Shown here: positions 16,116 through 24,562 of the stretch, in pieces | Layout of the letters: every line of letters starts with the position of its first letter | Numbering within the stretch: the stretch's first letter is position 1 | NCBI GenBank assembly: GCA_002353935.1 | Contig: DEKP01000040.1 | Location: forward strand, 1-39,747 | From: Ruminococcaceae bacterium UBA2719 | GTDB taxonomy: Bacteria > Bacillota > Clostridia > Oscillospirales > Acutalibacteraceae | DNA: 39,747 nucleotides | Direction of reading: 5' to 3' | Position numbers and translations under genes: made by a program | The notes under the pieces: model-generated | Database searches by the model: none | Told to the model about the DNA's origin: nothing | The model's input: only the letters and a program-made list of their open reading frames with translations

Positions 16116-17390
16116 GTGTCAAATTGTGCAATAGTAGGAATCAACTGGGGTGACGAGGGCAAAGGCCGAATGGTCGACCTTATCACAAAAGACTATGACG
16201 TAGTAGTGCGCTACCAAGGCGGCGGAAATGCCGGACATACCGTAATAAACGATCACGGAGAGTTTGCTCTGCATCTTTTGCCGTCGGGCATATTTCGTGA
16301 AAATGTAATAAGTGTTATCGGTAACGGCGTAGCCCTTGATCCTGAAAATCTTATTAAAGAAATTGAATATGTAAGAGAAAAAGGTGTTGACATTTCTCCA
16401 AAAAATCTAAAAATAAGCGATCGTGCTTCTCTACTTTTACCGTGGCATAAAGATCTTGATTGTTTGGAAGAAGCTCGCCTGAGTGATAAAAAATTCGGTT
16501 CAACCCGCCAGGGTATCGCTCCTCTTTATTCCGATAAATATCAAAAGAAAACTATTCTTGCCGGCGAGTTAAAATATAAAGAGCACTTTAAAGAACATCT
16601 AAAGGAATTAATAGAGTGGAAAAACCTTACTTTAACTAAAGTTTACGGCGCACAGGGCTATACTTTGGACAGCCTTTTAAATTGGGCAGACAATTACTGC
16701 GAAAAGCTTTTGCCTTATATCTGCGACACTTCAAAATTCTTTTCAGAAGCTCAAAAACAAGGCAAAAAAATACTCTTTGAGGCTCAGTTGGGAGCTTTAA
16801 GAGATATCGACTTTGGTATTCATCCGTATACCACCTCTTCTAACGCAATTGCTGCCTACGCACCTATCGGCTCAGGCTGTACAGATATGAAGGTTGACAA
16901 GGTTTTAGGCGTTATGAAAGCATATTCAACATGCGTAGGAGAAGGTCCGTTTGTTACAGAATGGTTTGGTGAAGAAGCAGATAAGCTGAGAACTAACGGC
17001 TTTGAGTTCGGAGCTAAAACCGGACGTCCAAGACGCGTAGGCTCCTTTGATGTTGTAGCTTCTCGCTATGGAGTAAAAGTGCAGGGGGCTACAGAGCTTG
17101 CACTCACAAAGATGGATATACTAAGCTATATGGATGAAATCAAGGTTTGCACAAAATATGAAGTAAACGGCGAAACAACCGAAGATTTTCCATTCCCACT
17201 GCTGCTCGACAGCGCAAAACCCATAGAGGTAACTTTAAAGGGCTGGAAATGTGATATATCTAAAGTAAGGAAATTCGAAGACCTTCCCAAAGAAGCTCAA
17301 GACTATGTGCTGTTTTTAGAAGATCAAGTTGGCTGCAAAATCAAGTATGTTTCTGTCGGCGCTGAGCGTGACAGCATCATTGTAAGATAA
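16116..17390 (+). CDS. purA: Adenylosuccinate synthetase
   Basis: Converts IMP, aspartate and GTP to adenylosuccinate, the first committed AMP step, in the cytoplasm. The P-loop-like GTP/IMP site is NWGDEGKGRMVDLI near the start, followed by GGGNAGHTV and the IMP-binding GSTRQGIAP. The length of 424 residues is normal. It begins with GTG, with GGAGG about 8 bases before. purB follows after 10 bases and guaA after that, so products of both branches from IMP are made from one transcript. Confidence 0.97.
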   Translation: MSNCAIVGINWGDEGKGRMVDLITKDYDVVVRYQGGGNAGHTVINDHGEFALHLLPSGIFRENVISVIGNGVALDPENLIKEIEYVREKGVDISPKNLKISDRASLLLPWHKDLDCLEEARLSDKKFGSTRQGIAPLYSDKYQKKTILAGELKYKEHFKEHLKELIEWKNLTLTKVYGAQGYTLDSLLNWADNYCEKLLPYICDTSKFFSEAQKQGKKILFEAQLGALRDIDFGIHPYTTSSNAIAAYAPIGSGCTDMKVDKVLGVMKAYSTCVGEGPFVTEWFGEEADKLRTNGFEFGAKTGRPRRVGSFDVVASRYGVKVQGATELALTKMDILSYMDEIKVCTKYEVNGETTEDFPFPLLLDSAKPIEVTLKGWKCDISKVRKFEDLPKEAQDYVLFLEDQVGCKIKYVSVGAERDSIIVR

Positions 17391-17400
17391 GGAGGATACC

Positions 17401-18816
17401 ATGAACGATACATATACCTCTCCTTTTTCACAGCGTTACGCATCAAAATATATGACCGAGCTCTTTTCTCCCTACACCAGAATAAAAACATGGAGAAAAC
17501 TATGGACTTCTTTAGCCGCAGCTCAAAGTAAGCTGGGACTTAATATTACCGAACAACAGGTAAAAGAGCTCAGAGATAATATTGAAAATATTGACTTTGA
17601 GTGTGCTAAACAAAGAGAAAAACAAGTAAGGCACGATGTAATGGCTCATATCTACGCTTATTCTCAGGTAGCACCCAGTGCCGCGGGTATTATTCACCTG
17701 GGAGCTACGAGTTGTTTTGTTACAGATAACGCAGATTTGGTTATTTACCGTGACGCGCTTATATATATCAGAAATGAACTCAAAAAGGTAATTGCAAATC
17801 TTTGTGATTTTGCAACAGAATATAAGAGCACTCCAACCTTGGGTTACACCCACTATCAGCCGGCACAGCTGGTTACAGTCGGAAAAAGAGCCTCTTTGTG
17901 GCTTCAGGACTTTATGTTCGATTATGATGAGTTGAATTTTGTAATAGAAAATTTGAAATTTAGAGGCTGCCAGGGTACTACTGGATCTTGCGCAAGTTTG
18001 TTAGAGCTTTTTGGCGGCAACAGCGAAAAAATCAAAGAACTGAACAAAATGATCGCCAATGATTTTGGCTTTGAAGAATGCTATGACGTTTGCTCTCAGA
18101 CATATTCAAGAAAAGTAGATTCAAGAATTCTAAATGTGCTTTCAGCTATCGCTCAAAGCGCGTCGAAGATGGCAAATGATATCAGACTTTTACAGCACGA
18201 CAGGCTTCTTTTTGAACCGTTTGAAAAAGACCAGATCGGATCTTCTGCTATGCCGTACAAGCGCAATCCTATGAGATGCGAGCGTATCTGTTCTCTGTCA
18301 AGATATCTTATGACAAATTCGCAAAACGCTTCTTCTACCGCTGCTGTTCAATGGCTTGAGCGTACTTTGGATGATTCCGCCATAAGACGTATTTCTATGC
18401 CTGAAGGCTTTTTGTGTGCAGACGCTATATTAAGACTTGCTCAAAATGTTACTTCGAACTTGGTCGTAAACGAAAATGCTGTAAACAAAAAACTAAAGGA
18501 GTATCTGCCATTTATTGCTACTGAAAATCTTATGATGGAAGGCGTTAAAAAGGGAGCTTCTCGTCAGGAGCTACACGCCATTATTCGCGAATGTTCGCTC
18601 AAGGCGATAGATGATATGGATAACGGACTCGAATGCAACTTGCTGTCTTTGCTGGCAAATCGTGAAGATTTTCCGCTGGACAAAGAACAAATGGAAGACA
18701 TTCTTGACCCTATGCTTTATATAGGATTATCCGCAAAACAGGTTGAAGATTTGGTAGAAAAGCTAAAGCCTATTACCGACTCTGCCGATAGAAACAACGC
18801 ACAGATAGATGTATAA
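17401..18816 (+). CDS. purB: Adenylosuccinate lyase
   Basis: Removes fumarate from adenylosuccinate (giving AMP) and from SAICAR in IMP synthesis. A 471-residue member of the fumarase/aspartase superfamily. The superfamily signature is SSAMPYKRNPMRCE, HLGATSCFVTDN and TLGYTHYQPAQ supply catalytic His and substrate contacts, and the active-site serine loop is the first motif. The AAGGAGG ribosome binding site overlaps the purA end. It is the middle gene of purA-purB-guaA. Confidence 0.97.
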   Translation: MNDTYTSPFSQRYASKYMTELFSPYTRIKTWRKLWTSLAAAQSKLGLNITEQQVKELRDNIENIDFECAKQREKQVRHDVMAHIYAYSQVAPSAAGIIHLGATSCFVTDNADLVIYRDALIYIRNELKKVIANLCDFATEYKSTPTLGYTHYQPAQLVTVGKRASLWLQDFMFDYDELNFVIENLKFRGCQGTTGSCASLLELFGGNSEKIKELNKMIANDFGFEECYDVCSQTYSRKVDSRILNVLSAIAQSASKMANDIRLLQHDRLLFEPFEKDQIGSSAMPYKRNPMRCERICSLSRYLMTNSQNASSTAAVQWLERTLDDSAIRRISMPEGFLCADAILRLAQNVTSNLVVNENAVNKKLKEYLPFIATENLMMEGVKKGASRQELHAIIRECSLKAIDDMDNGLECNLLSLLANREDFPLDKEQMEDILDPMLYIGLSAKQVEDLVEKLKPITDSADRNNAQIDV

Positions 18817-18828
18817 TACGGAGGATTT

Positions 18829-20370
18829 ATGCAAGAAAAAATTCTTGTTTTGGACTTTGGCGGTCAATATAATCAGTTGATTGCAAGGCGCGTTCGTGAC
18901 TGTAATGTATATTGCGAAATTTTGCCATACAACACAGATATTGAAAAAATAAAAAAATTTTCTCCTAGAGGCATTATATTTACCGGCGGACCAAACAGCG
19001 TATATGATGAAACCTCGCCTCACTGTTCTAAAGAAATATTTGAGCTTGGTATTCCGATTTTAGGTATATGCTATGGGTGCCAGATCATGGCATATTCTTT
19101 AGGTGGTGTTGTAACTTCTGCTATAGATTCTTCTTCGAGCGAATACGGCAAAACAATAACTTCATATGATACAAGTGATATATTGTTTAAAGGACTACCG
19201 AAAAGCGGCGTATCATGGATGAGTCATCGTGATTTTATAAGCCAAGTTCCAAACGGCTTTTGTATTACAGCTACAACCGATTCCTGTCCTGTAGCCGCAA
19301 TGTCTTGTGAAGAAAAAAAACTATATGCAGTGCAATTTCACCCTGAGGTAAACCATACAGAGCACGGCAAAGATATGTTAAAAGCTTTTTTATTCGACAT
19401 TTGTCAGTGCAAAGGCGAATGGAAAATGGAGAGCTTTATCGACACTACCGTTGCCGATATCAAAGAAAAGGTAAAGGATAAAGGCGTCGTTCTCGGACTA
19501 TCAGGCGGCGTTGATTCTTCTGTAGCTGCAGCGCTTATAAGCAAAGCTATAGGCAAACAACTCACCTGTGTTTTTGTTGACCAGGGTCTGATGAGAAAAG
19601 ATGAGGGCGACTTTGTAGAACAAACTTTCACAAAGCTTTTTGATATGAATTTTGTACGAATTAACTGTCAAAAAGAATTCTTAAGCAAGCTAAAAGGCAT
19701 AAGCGAACCTGAAGCAAAAAGAAAAATTATAGGTGAAGAATTTTACAAAGTTTTTTGGAATAAAATCAGAGAAAATTACGGGTCGGGTTATTTTGCTCAA
19801 GGTACTATTTATCCCGACCGCATTGAAAGCGGCAAAGGCGACGCCGCAAAAATAAAAACTCACCACAATCAAGTCGGTGTGCCTGAAGATATACATTTTG
19901 AAGATATAATTGAACCTCTTAAGGATCTTTTCAAAGATGAAGTAAGAGAAGTTGGCGAAAAGTTGGGACTCCCCCATGAGCTTGTATGGAGACAACCGTT
20001 TCCGGGACCAGGCCTTGGAGTCAGAGTTATTGGTGAAATCACAGAAGAAAGAGTAAAGATTTTACAAGAAGCTGATGCTATTCTTCGTGACGAAATGAAA
20101 AAATGCGGCTATGAAGAAAACCTTAGCCAATTCTTCGCGGTACTCCCCGGAGTCAAAACTGTCGGCGTCATGGGAGACGCAAGAACATATGATGAGCTCA
20201 TAGCTATCAGAGCTGTTGTCACCGACGACTTTATGACAGCTGACTGGGCAAAAATACCATATGAAATTCTCGGAAGAATTTCAAACCGCATTATCAACGA
20301 AGTCGATCACGTCAACCGAGTTGTATATGATATTACTTCTAAACCTCCGGGAACAGTGGAGTGGGAGTGA
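18829..20370 (+). CDS. guaA: GMP synthase (glutamine-hydrolysing)
   Basis: Makes GMP from XMP, ATP and glutamine. The N-terminal class I amidotransferase domain has nucleophile Cys81 in GICYGCQ and the FHPEVNHTEHG His/Glu pair. The ATP-pyrophosphatase domain has GLSGGVDSSVAA, and the C-terminal dimer domain ends KPPGTVEWE. The length of 513 residues is normal. CGGAGG precedes the ATG and the gap to purB is 12 bases. The 3' end of guaA is a well-known integration target for genomic islands, and the sequence just downstream is suggestive (see 20371-20541). Confidence 0.97.
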   Translation: MQEKILVLDFGGQYNQLIARRVRDCNVYCEILPYNTDIEKIKKFSPRGIIFTGGPNSVYDETSPHCSKEIFELGIPILGICYGCQIMAYSLGGVVTSAIDSSSSEYGKTITSYDTSDILFKGLPKSGVSWMSHRDFISQVPNGFCITATTDSCPVAAMSCEEKKLYAVQFHPEVNHTEHGKDMLKAFLFDICQCKGEWKMESFIDTTVADIKEKVKDKGVVLGLSGGVDSSVAAALISKAIGKQLTCVFVDQGLMRKDEGDFVEQTFTKLFDMNFVRINCQKEFLSKLKGISEPEAKRKIIGEEFYKVFWNKIRENYGSGYFAQGTIYPDRIESGKGDAAKIKTHHNQVGVPEDIHFEDIIEPLKDLFKDEVREVGEKLGLPHELVWRQPFPGPGLGVRVIGEITEERVKILQEADAILRDEMKKCGYEENLSQFFAVLPGVKTVGVMGDARTYDELIAIRAVVTDDFMTADWAKIPYEILGRISNRIINEVDHVNRVVYDITSKPPGTVEWE

Positions 20371-20541
20371 TATGTAAAACGCTGAAAACCCAGTATTTAT
20401 GCGGGTTTACGAGCCTTTTGCGTTGCTTTTGATAACAATTTGATAACAGTCGCTATTACCGCAATTATTCTGTGAATCAGGTGGTTGTGGGGTAAAGGAA
20501 TAATCATTCTTTGGATTGTGACTGTAAAAATCCATATGATG
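20371..20541. other. Possible att-site remnant behind guaA, with 11-bp direct repeat
   Basis: Immediately after guaA lies an AAACCC/GGGTTT hairpin (about 20386-20408), then TTTTGATAACA and ATTTGATAACA side by side (20427-20437 and 20438-20448). Short direct repeats beside a hairpin are common at ends of tyrosine-recombinase elements, and guaA 3' ends are frequent targets. No integrase or second guaA end is in the window, so this is at most a scar. This reading is inference. Confidence 0.3.
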
Positions 20542-20580
20542 AAGCCCTTAGCTGTATAAAACTACAGCTAAGGGCTTTTG
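20542..20580 (+). terminator. Strong terminator after purA-purB-guaA
   Basis: AAGCCCTTAGCTGTA (20542-20556) pairs perfectly over 15 bases with 20563-20577 around TAAAAC. The hairpin runs into TTTT and could also act on leftward transcripts. Confidence 0.85.
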
Positions 20581-20598
20581 TCGATATAATATGATTAT

Positions 20599-20931
20599 TT
20601 ATTTTTTATGTTTATTAATCTTTAAAGTAGATACTGACACATAGATGATAAGCGCAATAAAAAGTGGTATTTCGAGTAATTCAATCTTATAGTTTTTAAG
20701 CACTACAGATATACCTATGATAACAAAAGCAATGCTCAAAAAGCAAAAAACAATTGCGGTTTGTCTGTAATATGGCTTTTTATCCATAAGTTTACGTTCT
20801 TCTTTGTTTGCATAAATATATGCATTGTTAAATAAAAATCCTCTTTCCATAAAGCTTCTGATACCCAAAAACAAGCCTATTCCTGCTATTGCAAAAATCA
20901 CAATAGCAACAATTAATTCAGCGGTAGTCAT
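20599..20931 (-). CDS. Small two-helix membrane protein, DUF3784-like
   Basis: A 110-residue protein with an N-terminal helix (about 4-24) and two adjacent hydrophobic stretches in the second half, separated by a charged loop (NNAYIYANKEERKLMDKKPY). The layout resembles DUF3784 proteins of Firmicutes, which have no known function. The start MTTAELIV at 20931 has GGAGAAGGGAA just upstream. An in-frame ATG at 21015 would add 28 charged residues and lacks such a site. It is on the opposite strand to guaA, in the same direction as the DUF998-like gene upstream. Confidence 0.6.
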   Translation of the reverse strand: MTTAELIVAIVIFAIAGIGLFLGIRSFMERGFLFNNAYIYANKEERKLMDKKPYYRQTAIVFCFLSIAFVIIGISVVLKNYKIELLEIPLFIALIIYVSVSTLKINKHKK

Positions 20932-21034
20932 TTTCCCTTCTCCTAAATGATCTGTTTTTATTTCCTCTCTTTTTTTGCTGCAAAATTTTAATAACATAGC
21001 CGCTATAAAACACAAGCAAAATCAGACAGACTAT

Positions 21035-21097
21035 TTATATATCATTCAACTTCTCCGCGTTCGCGGTCAAAATATAAAATTCGTAGGAATTTTTATT
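21035..21097 (-). pseudogene. Orphan 3' end of a second amylase gene
   Basis: Read leftward this stretch encodes NKNSYEFYILTANAEKLNDI and a stop, preceded by an in-frame stop. The intact amylase at 21881-23350 ends YEFYILTANAEK. At DNA level 21049-21087 and 21883-21921 match at 36 of 39 bases, with further similarity into ATATCATTC on the left. It is a remnant of a duplicated gene whose body is gone. The DUF998-like gene now occupies that place. Confidence 0.7.
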
Positions 21098-21121
21098 TTA
21101 AAATATTTATTAAAAGCAGAG

Positions 21122-21760
21122 TCAATGTATTTGCAAAATGCTTTTTACAGAAACCATCGCAATGGGTAAATACATAAAAATCAAATTGAGCCTTTGCCAT
21201 AGTCCTTCGTTAGAAACAACTGTATTAGCAAATTTCTCTTTATCAGACATAACAAATAACGCAAAGAAAACCAATGAAAATATAAAGCAGATAATACTGA
21301 TACCACCTATAATCTTTTCTCCGCCTTTTAAAGAAAGTATCGCTACAAGTAACGGAACAAAGAGAAAAAACATAAATCCCAGTACTGAGCCCACTCCATG
21401 TATTTTAGAAGCTGCTGTAACTTCATTTTTTGTTTCGTTTACACTAAAAAACGCTGTAAAAATGCAAGCTCCAATTGCAAATACTGCTATACAAGAGATA
21501 AGTATATTTGTCATCCAACCGGATGTAGAATGATATTGTTTATATAACGCAGGCAGTGCAATTAAAAACAGCACTCCTTCTATAAACATCCAAATATTAA
21601 ACTGCATTCTGACTGGACTTTGAGGATTTCCTAAAGCACTTATTGACATTGTTAAACTATTATATTCTTTATAAAATAAAGAAAAAATCGTCGAAAAAAG
21701 CAAATCGCCTATAACAGCTATCAGCAAAGCATACCAACCGTATGTAAGAATAATTTTCAT
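21122..21760 (-). CDS. DUF998-family six-helix membrane protein
   Basis: A 212-residue protein with about six hydrophobic segments. It resembles DUF998 proteins (small hydrophobic proteins of unknown function), including the early NSLTMSISALGNPQSP loop and a late W(Q)RLN region. ATG 21760 is supported by AGGAGAAAGGAA; a frame start at 21796 lacks a site. It lies between two copies of the amylase gene's 3' end (21034-21087 and 21868-21921), so it probably arrived with or after a duplication. The function is not known. Confidence 0.65.
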   Translation of the reverse strand: MKIILTYGWYALLIAVIGDLLFSTIFSLFYKEYNSLTMSISALGNPQSPVRMQFNIWMFIEGVLFLIALPALYKQYHSTSGWMTNILISCIAVFAIGACIFTAFFSVNETKNEVTAASKIHGVGSVLGFMFFLFVPLLVAILSLKGGEKIIGGISIICFIFSLVFFALFVMSDKEKFANTVVSNEGLWQRLNLIFMYLPIAMVSVKSILQIH

Positions 21761-21880
21761 TTCCTTTCTCCTTATAAGTAAAGTATGAAAGCCCATAATA
21801 TATCTCCATTTAATTATGTCACATGTGTTTCTTGTTTTTAAACTTTCATGTTTCTCAATTAATCGAACTTATATCATTCT

Positions 21881-23350
21881 TTACTTCTCCGCATTCGCTG
21901 TCAAAATATAAAATTCGTAAGGCTTATAATCTTTATTTTCAAAGTCTTTGTTTGTGACTTCCTTTTCTTCTGTATCAAGCGTTTTGCCGTCATAGTGCAT
22001 AACACAAGTTGCTTTTTCAACGCCTATATTAACGCTGACATTTTGTATATCTTCGTATAAAAGATTGCTGACATAGATAACGGTATTATCTTCTTTTGTT
22101 CTTGAAAATGCAAATGCCTTTGAATCGCCGGGTTCGATAAAATCAATATCTCTGTTAGTTGACGCCAATGCCTTGTTTTCTGCTTTCAGCTTTGATAACG
22201 CAGAAATCAAGTCGGCATACTTGGGATTTTTATCCCACTTTACAGTATCTTTCTCAAAAAACGCTATCTCGTGATCATAGCCCTCTTCGTTTGCGGTATA
22301 TATCAAAGGTAGTCCCGGGCTTATGAATGAAAGTGCCAACATCGTTTGATATGTATCGTCAAACCTATCAACGATACTGCCTTCGTAAGAATTTTTATCG
22401 TGATTATCAAGATAGTTCATTGGGAAACTGCCTTCAACATAATTTGTGTTAAGGGTCATTCCCTGCTCTATTGTTGATGTAGCTATACCACCCTTTATCA
22501 TTATCGACTGACCGTATAAAGCGTCGTTATAGCAACAGTCAAAAGCATATCTGGTCAGGCTCTCCGCCGCTGAGGTCTCGGCAAGAAACATAAGCTCACT
22601 GTTAACGGATTTGAGCTTATATACAGCAGCATTCCAAAAGCCCGCCGGAACTCCGATAGCATGGTCGCATCTAAAGCCGTCAATCCCTATATCTTCTACC
22701 CAGTACTGCATACATTTTATCATTTCGGCTCTCATTTCATAATTTTCATAATCGAGCTGAGCTGTATCTGTCCAGTCGTAAGGAGAAAGTATCTCTCCGC
22801 TATCCATATGCTTATACCAATTGTCATGTTCTTTTATCCAAGCGTTATCCCAACCGGTATGATTTGCAACCCAGTCGAGAATAACCTTAAAGCCCATATC
22901 ATGTGCCTTATCAACAAGGTGCTGAAAATCCTTAATAGTGCCAAATTCTGGATTAACATCCTTGTAATCGCTTACAGAATAGTATGAGCCAAGGGTTCCT
23001 TTTCTCTCGGTTTCGCTTATCGGATGAATAGGCATAAACCATAATGTATTAATGCCCGTATTTTTTAGTCTGTCTAAATGCTTTTCAAATGCCGAAAAAG
23101 TTCCCTCTTCGGTATATTGTCTTACATTGACCTCGTATAAAACGCAGGTGTCAAGCCACGATGCGGTAGTCTTTTTTAGTATAGGATCGCTGCCAGAAAT
23201 GTCTGTCATGACTCCGTTAACAACACTGCCTTCCTTTACATCGCTCGACATAACGTATTCGTTTTTCTTAACCTCTTCTTTTTTCGAAGAACAGGAACAA
23301 AGCGATAACACCATGAATACAGCTAAAATAAACGCCAAATACTTTTTCAT
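21881..23350 (-). CDS. GH13 alpha-amylase-family lipoprotein
   Basis: A surface-anchored glycoside hydrolase of 489 residues acting on alpha-glucans. The signal peptide ends in lipobox LCSC with lipidated Cys20. The (beta/alpha)8 domain has the four GH13 regions: DWVANHTG, GIDGFRCDH with nucleophile D229, FLAETS with acid/base E258, and LDNHDK with D318. A C-terminal beta domain follows (about 400-489). It is compact, with no carbohydrate-binding module. AAGGAGTAATG precedes the start. Transcription is probably from 23431-23460. The exact specificity (alpha-amylase, maltogenic or oligo-1,6) cannot be set. Confidence 0.9.
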   Translation of the reverse strand: MKKYLAFILAVFMVLSLCSCSSKKEEVKKNEYVMSSDVKEGSVVNGVMTDISGSDPILKKTTASWLDTCVLYEVNVRQYTEEGTFSAFEKHLDRLKNTGINTLWFMPIHPISETERKGTLGSYYSVSDYKDVNPEFGTIKDFQHLVDKAHDMGFKVILDWVANHTGWDNAWIKEHDNWYKHMDSGEILSPYDWTDTAQLDYENYEMRAEMIKCMQYWVEDIGIDGFRCDHAIGVPAGFWNAAVYKLKSVNSELMFLAETSAAESLTRYAFDCCYNDALYGQSIMIKGGIATSTIEQGMTLNTNYVEGSFPMNYLDNHDKNSYEGSIVDRFDDTYQTMLALSFISPGLPLIYTANEEGYDHEIAFFEKDTVKWDKNPKYADLISALSKLKAENKALASTNRDIDFIEPGDSKAFAFSRTKEDNTVIYVSNLLYEDIQNVSVNIGVEKATCVMHYDGKTLDTEEKEVTNKDFENKDYKPYEFYILTANAEK

Positions 23351-23393
23351 AACATTACTCCTTTAATAATTTTAAAAATATAAAACCCTAAAA

Positions 23394-23460
23394 TTAACGG
23401 ATAATTCCAAAGAACAAGTCCGTTAAAATGATTATATATTATACTATATTTATTTGTCAA
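23394..23460 (-). promoter_or_regulatory. Amylase promoter with inverted repeat at the transcription start
   Basis: On the minus strand TTGACA (23460-23455), 18 bases and TATAAT (23436-23431). Directly downstream are TTAACGGA (23426-23419) and TCCGTTAA (23401-23394), a perfect 8-base inverted repeat beginning at about +1. It is either an operator for a sugar-responsive repressor or a 5' mRNA stem. Confidence 0.5.
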
Positions 23461-23485
23461 TCAGCTTAGCCTCATTGACGATAAT

Positions 23486-23532
23486 ATAAAAAATCACAGT
23501 GTATTTTAGCTTTAATACACTGTGATTGCTTT
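23486..23532. terminator. Terminator of the arginine operon
   Basis: AATCACAGTGTATT (23492-23505) pairs perfectly with AATACACTGTGATT (23514-23527). On the minus strand it is followed by TTTTATATTAT, just after the argF stop. The right flank GCTTTT would allow rightward action too. Confidence 0.75.
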
Positions 23533-23563
23533 TGTAAACTGTATTGAAAAAACTGTATAAAAA

Positions 23564-24553
23564 CTAAGCTAGCGTTGCAGCTATTACGGCTTTTATCGTG
23601 TGCATGCGGTTTTCTGCCTCGTCAAAAACAATTGAACGATCGCTTTCAAACACTTCATTAGTTACTTCCATACAATCTATACCGAATTTAGCGTTGATCT
23701 CTTTGCCAATTTTTGTGTTGAGGTCATGGAAAGCCGGCAAACAATGCATAAATTTACACTGATCACCCGCATTATTCATAATATCCATAGTCACCCTATA
23801 TGGTGTAAGATCTTTAATTCGGCTTTCCCATACGCTGTCTTCTTCACCCATAGATACCCATACATCGGTATAAATAACGTCTGCGCCCTTCGTCGCCTCT
23901 ATCGGATCCTCGATAAATTCTAATACAGCACCGGTAGCTTTTGCAATCTCTTTACATTGTAAGATTAGCTGTTCATTGGGAAAATACTTTTTAGGCGCGC
24001 AGGCAACAAAATGCATTCCCATTTTTGCACATCCTACCATAAGCGAATTTCCCATATTATATCTTGCGTCACCCATATAGACGAGTTTTCTACCCTTTAA
24101 GCTGCCAAAATGCTCTTTTATTGTCAAAAAGTCTGCTAAAATTTGGGTTGGATGAAATTCATTTGTCAGTCCGTTATAAACGGGAACTCCGGCATACTGC
24201 GCCAATGTCTCGACTATTGTTTGTTCAAAACCGCGATATTCTATCGCGTCATACATTCTACCCAGTACTCTTGCTGTATCGGCGATACTTTCTTTCTTTC
24301 CTATCTGAGACGATGTCGGCTCAAGATAAGTAGAATGCATACCAAGATCTGCGGCAGCTACTTCAAAAGCGCAGCGTGTACGCGTAGATGTTTTCTCAAA
24401 AACAAGCGCTATATGCTTACCGTCTAAGATTTTGTGAGATATGCCGTTCTTTTTTTCTTCTTTAAGCTTATGAGCTAATTTTAAGAGCCCCTCTATTTCT
24501 TCGCTTGACAAATCAAGCAACTTTAAAAAACTTTTATTCTTTAAACTCTCCAT
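23564..24553 (-). CDS. argF: Ornithine carbamoyltransferase
   Basis: Makes citrulline from ornithine and carbamoyl phosphate. The carbamoyl-phosphate motif is STRTRCAFEVA, with HPTQ, and the ornithine-site HCLPAFHD is intact, which favours the anabolic OTC assignment over putrescine transferases. The length of 329 residues is normal. AAGGTGAT precedes the ATG. It is the last gene of argGHCJBDF, 9 bases after argD, and is followed by a strong terminator. Confidence 0.96.
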   Translation of the reverse strand: MESLKNKSFLKLLDLSSEEIEGLLKLAHKLKEEKKNGISHKILDGKHIALVFEKTSTRTRCAFEVAAADLGMHSTYLEPTSSQIGKKESIADTARVLGRMYDAIEYRGFEQTIVETLAQYAGVPVYNGLTNEFHPTQILADFLTIKEHFGSLKGRKLVYMGDARYNMGNSLMVGCAKMGMHFVACAPKKYFPNEQLILQCKEIAKATGAVLEFIEDPIEATKGADVIYTDVWVSMGEEDSVWESRIKDLTPYRVTMDIMNNAGDQCKFMHCLPAFHDLNTKIGKEINAKFGIDCMEVTNEVFESDRSIVFDEAENRMHTIKAVIAATLA

Positions 24554-24562
24554 ATTATCACC

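Noticed and set aside
20371..21035. Intact integrated element with recombinase
   Set aside because: No integrase, relaxase or phage gene is present, only a possible site scar.
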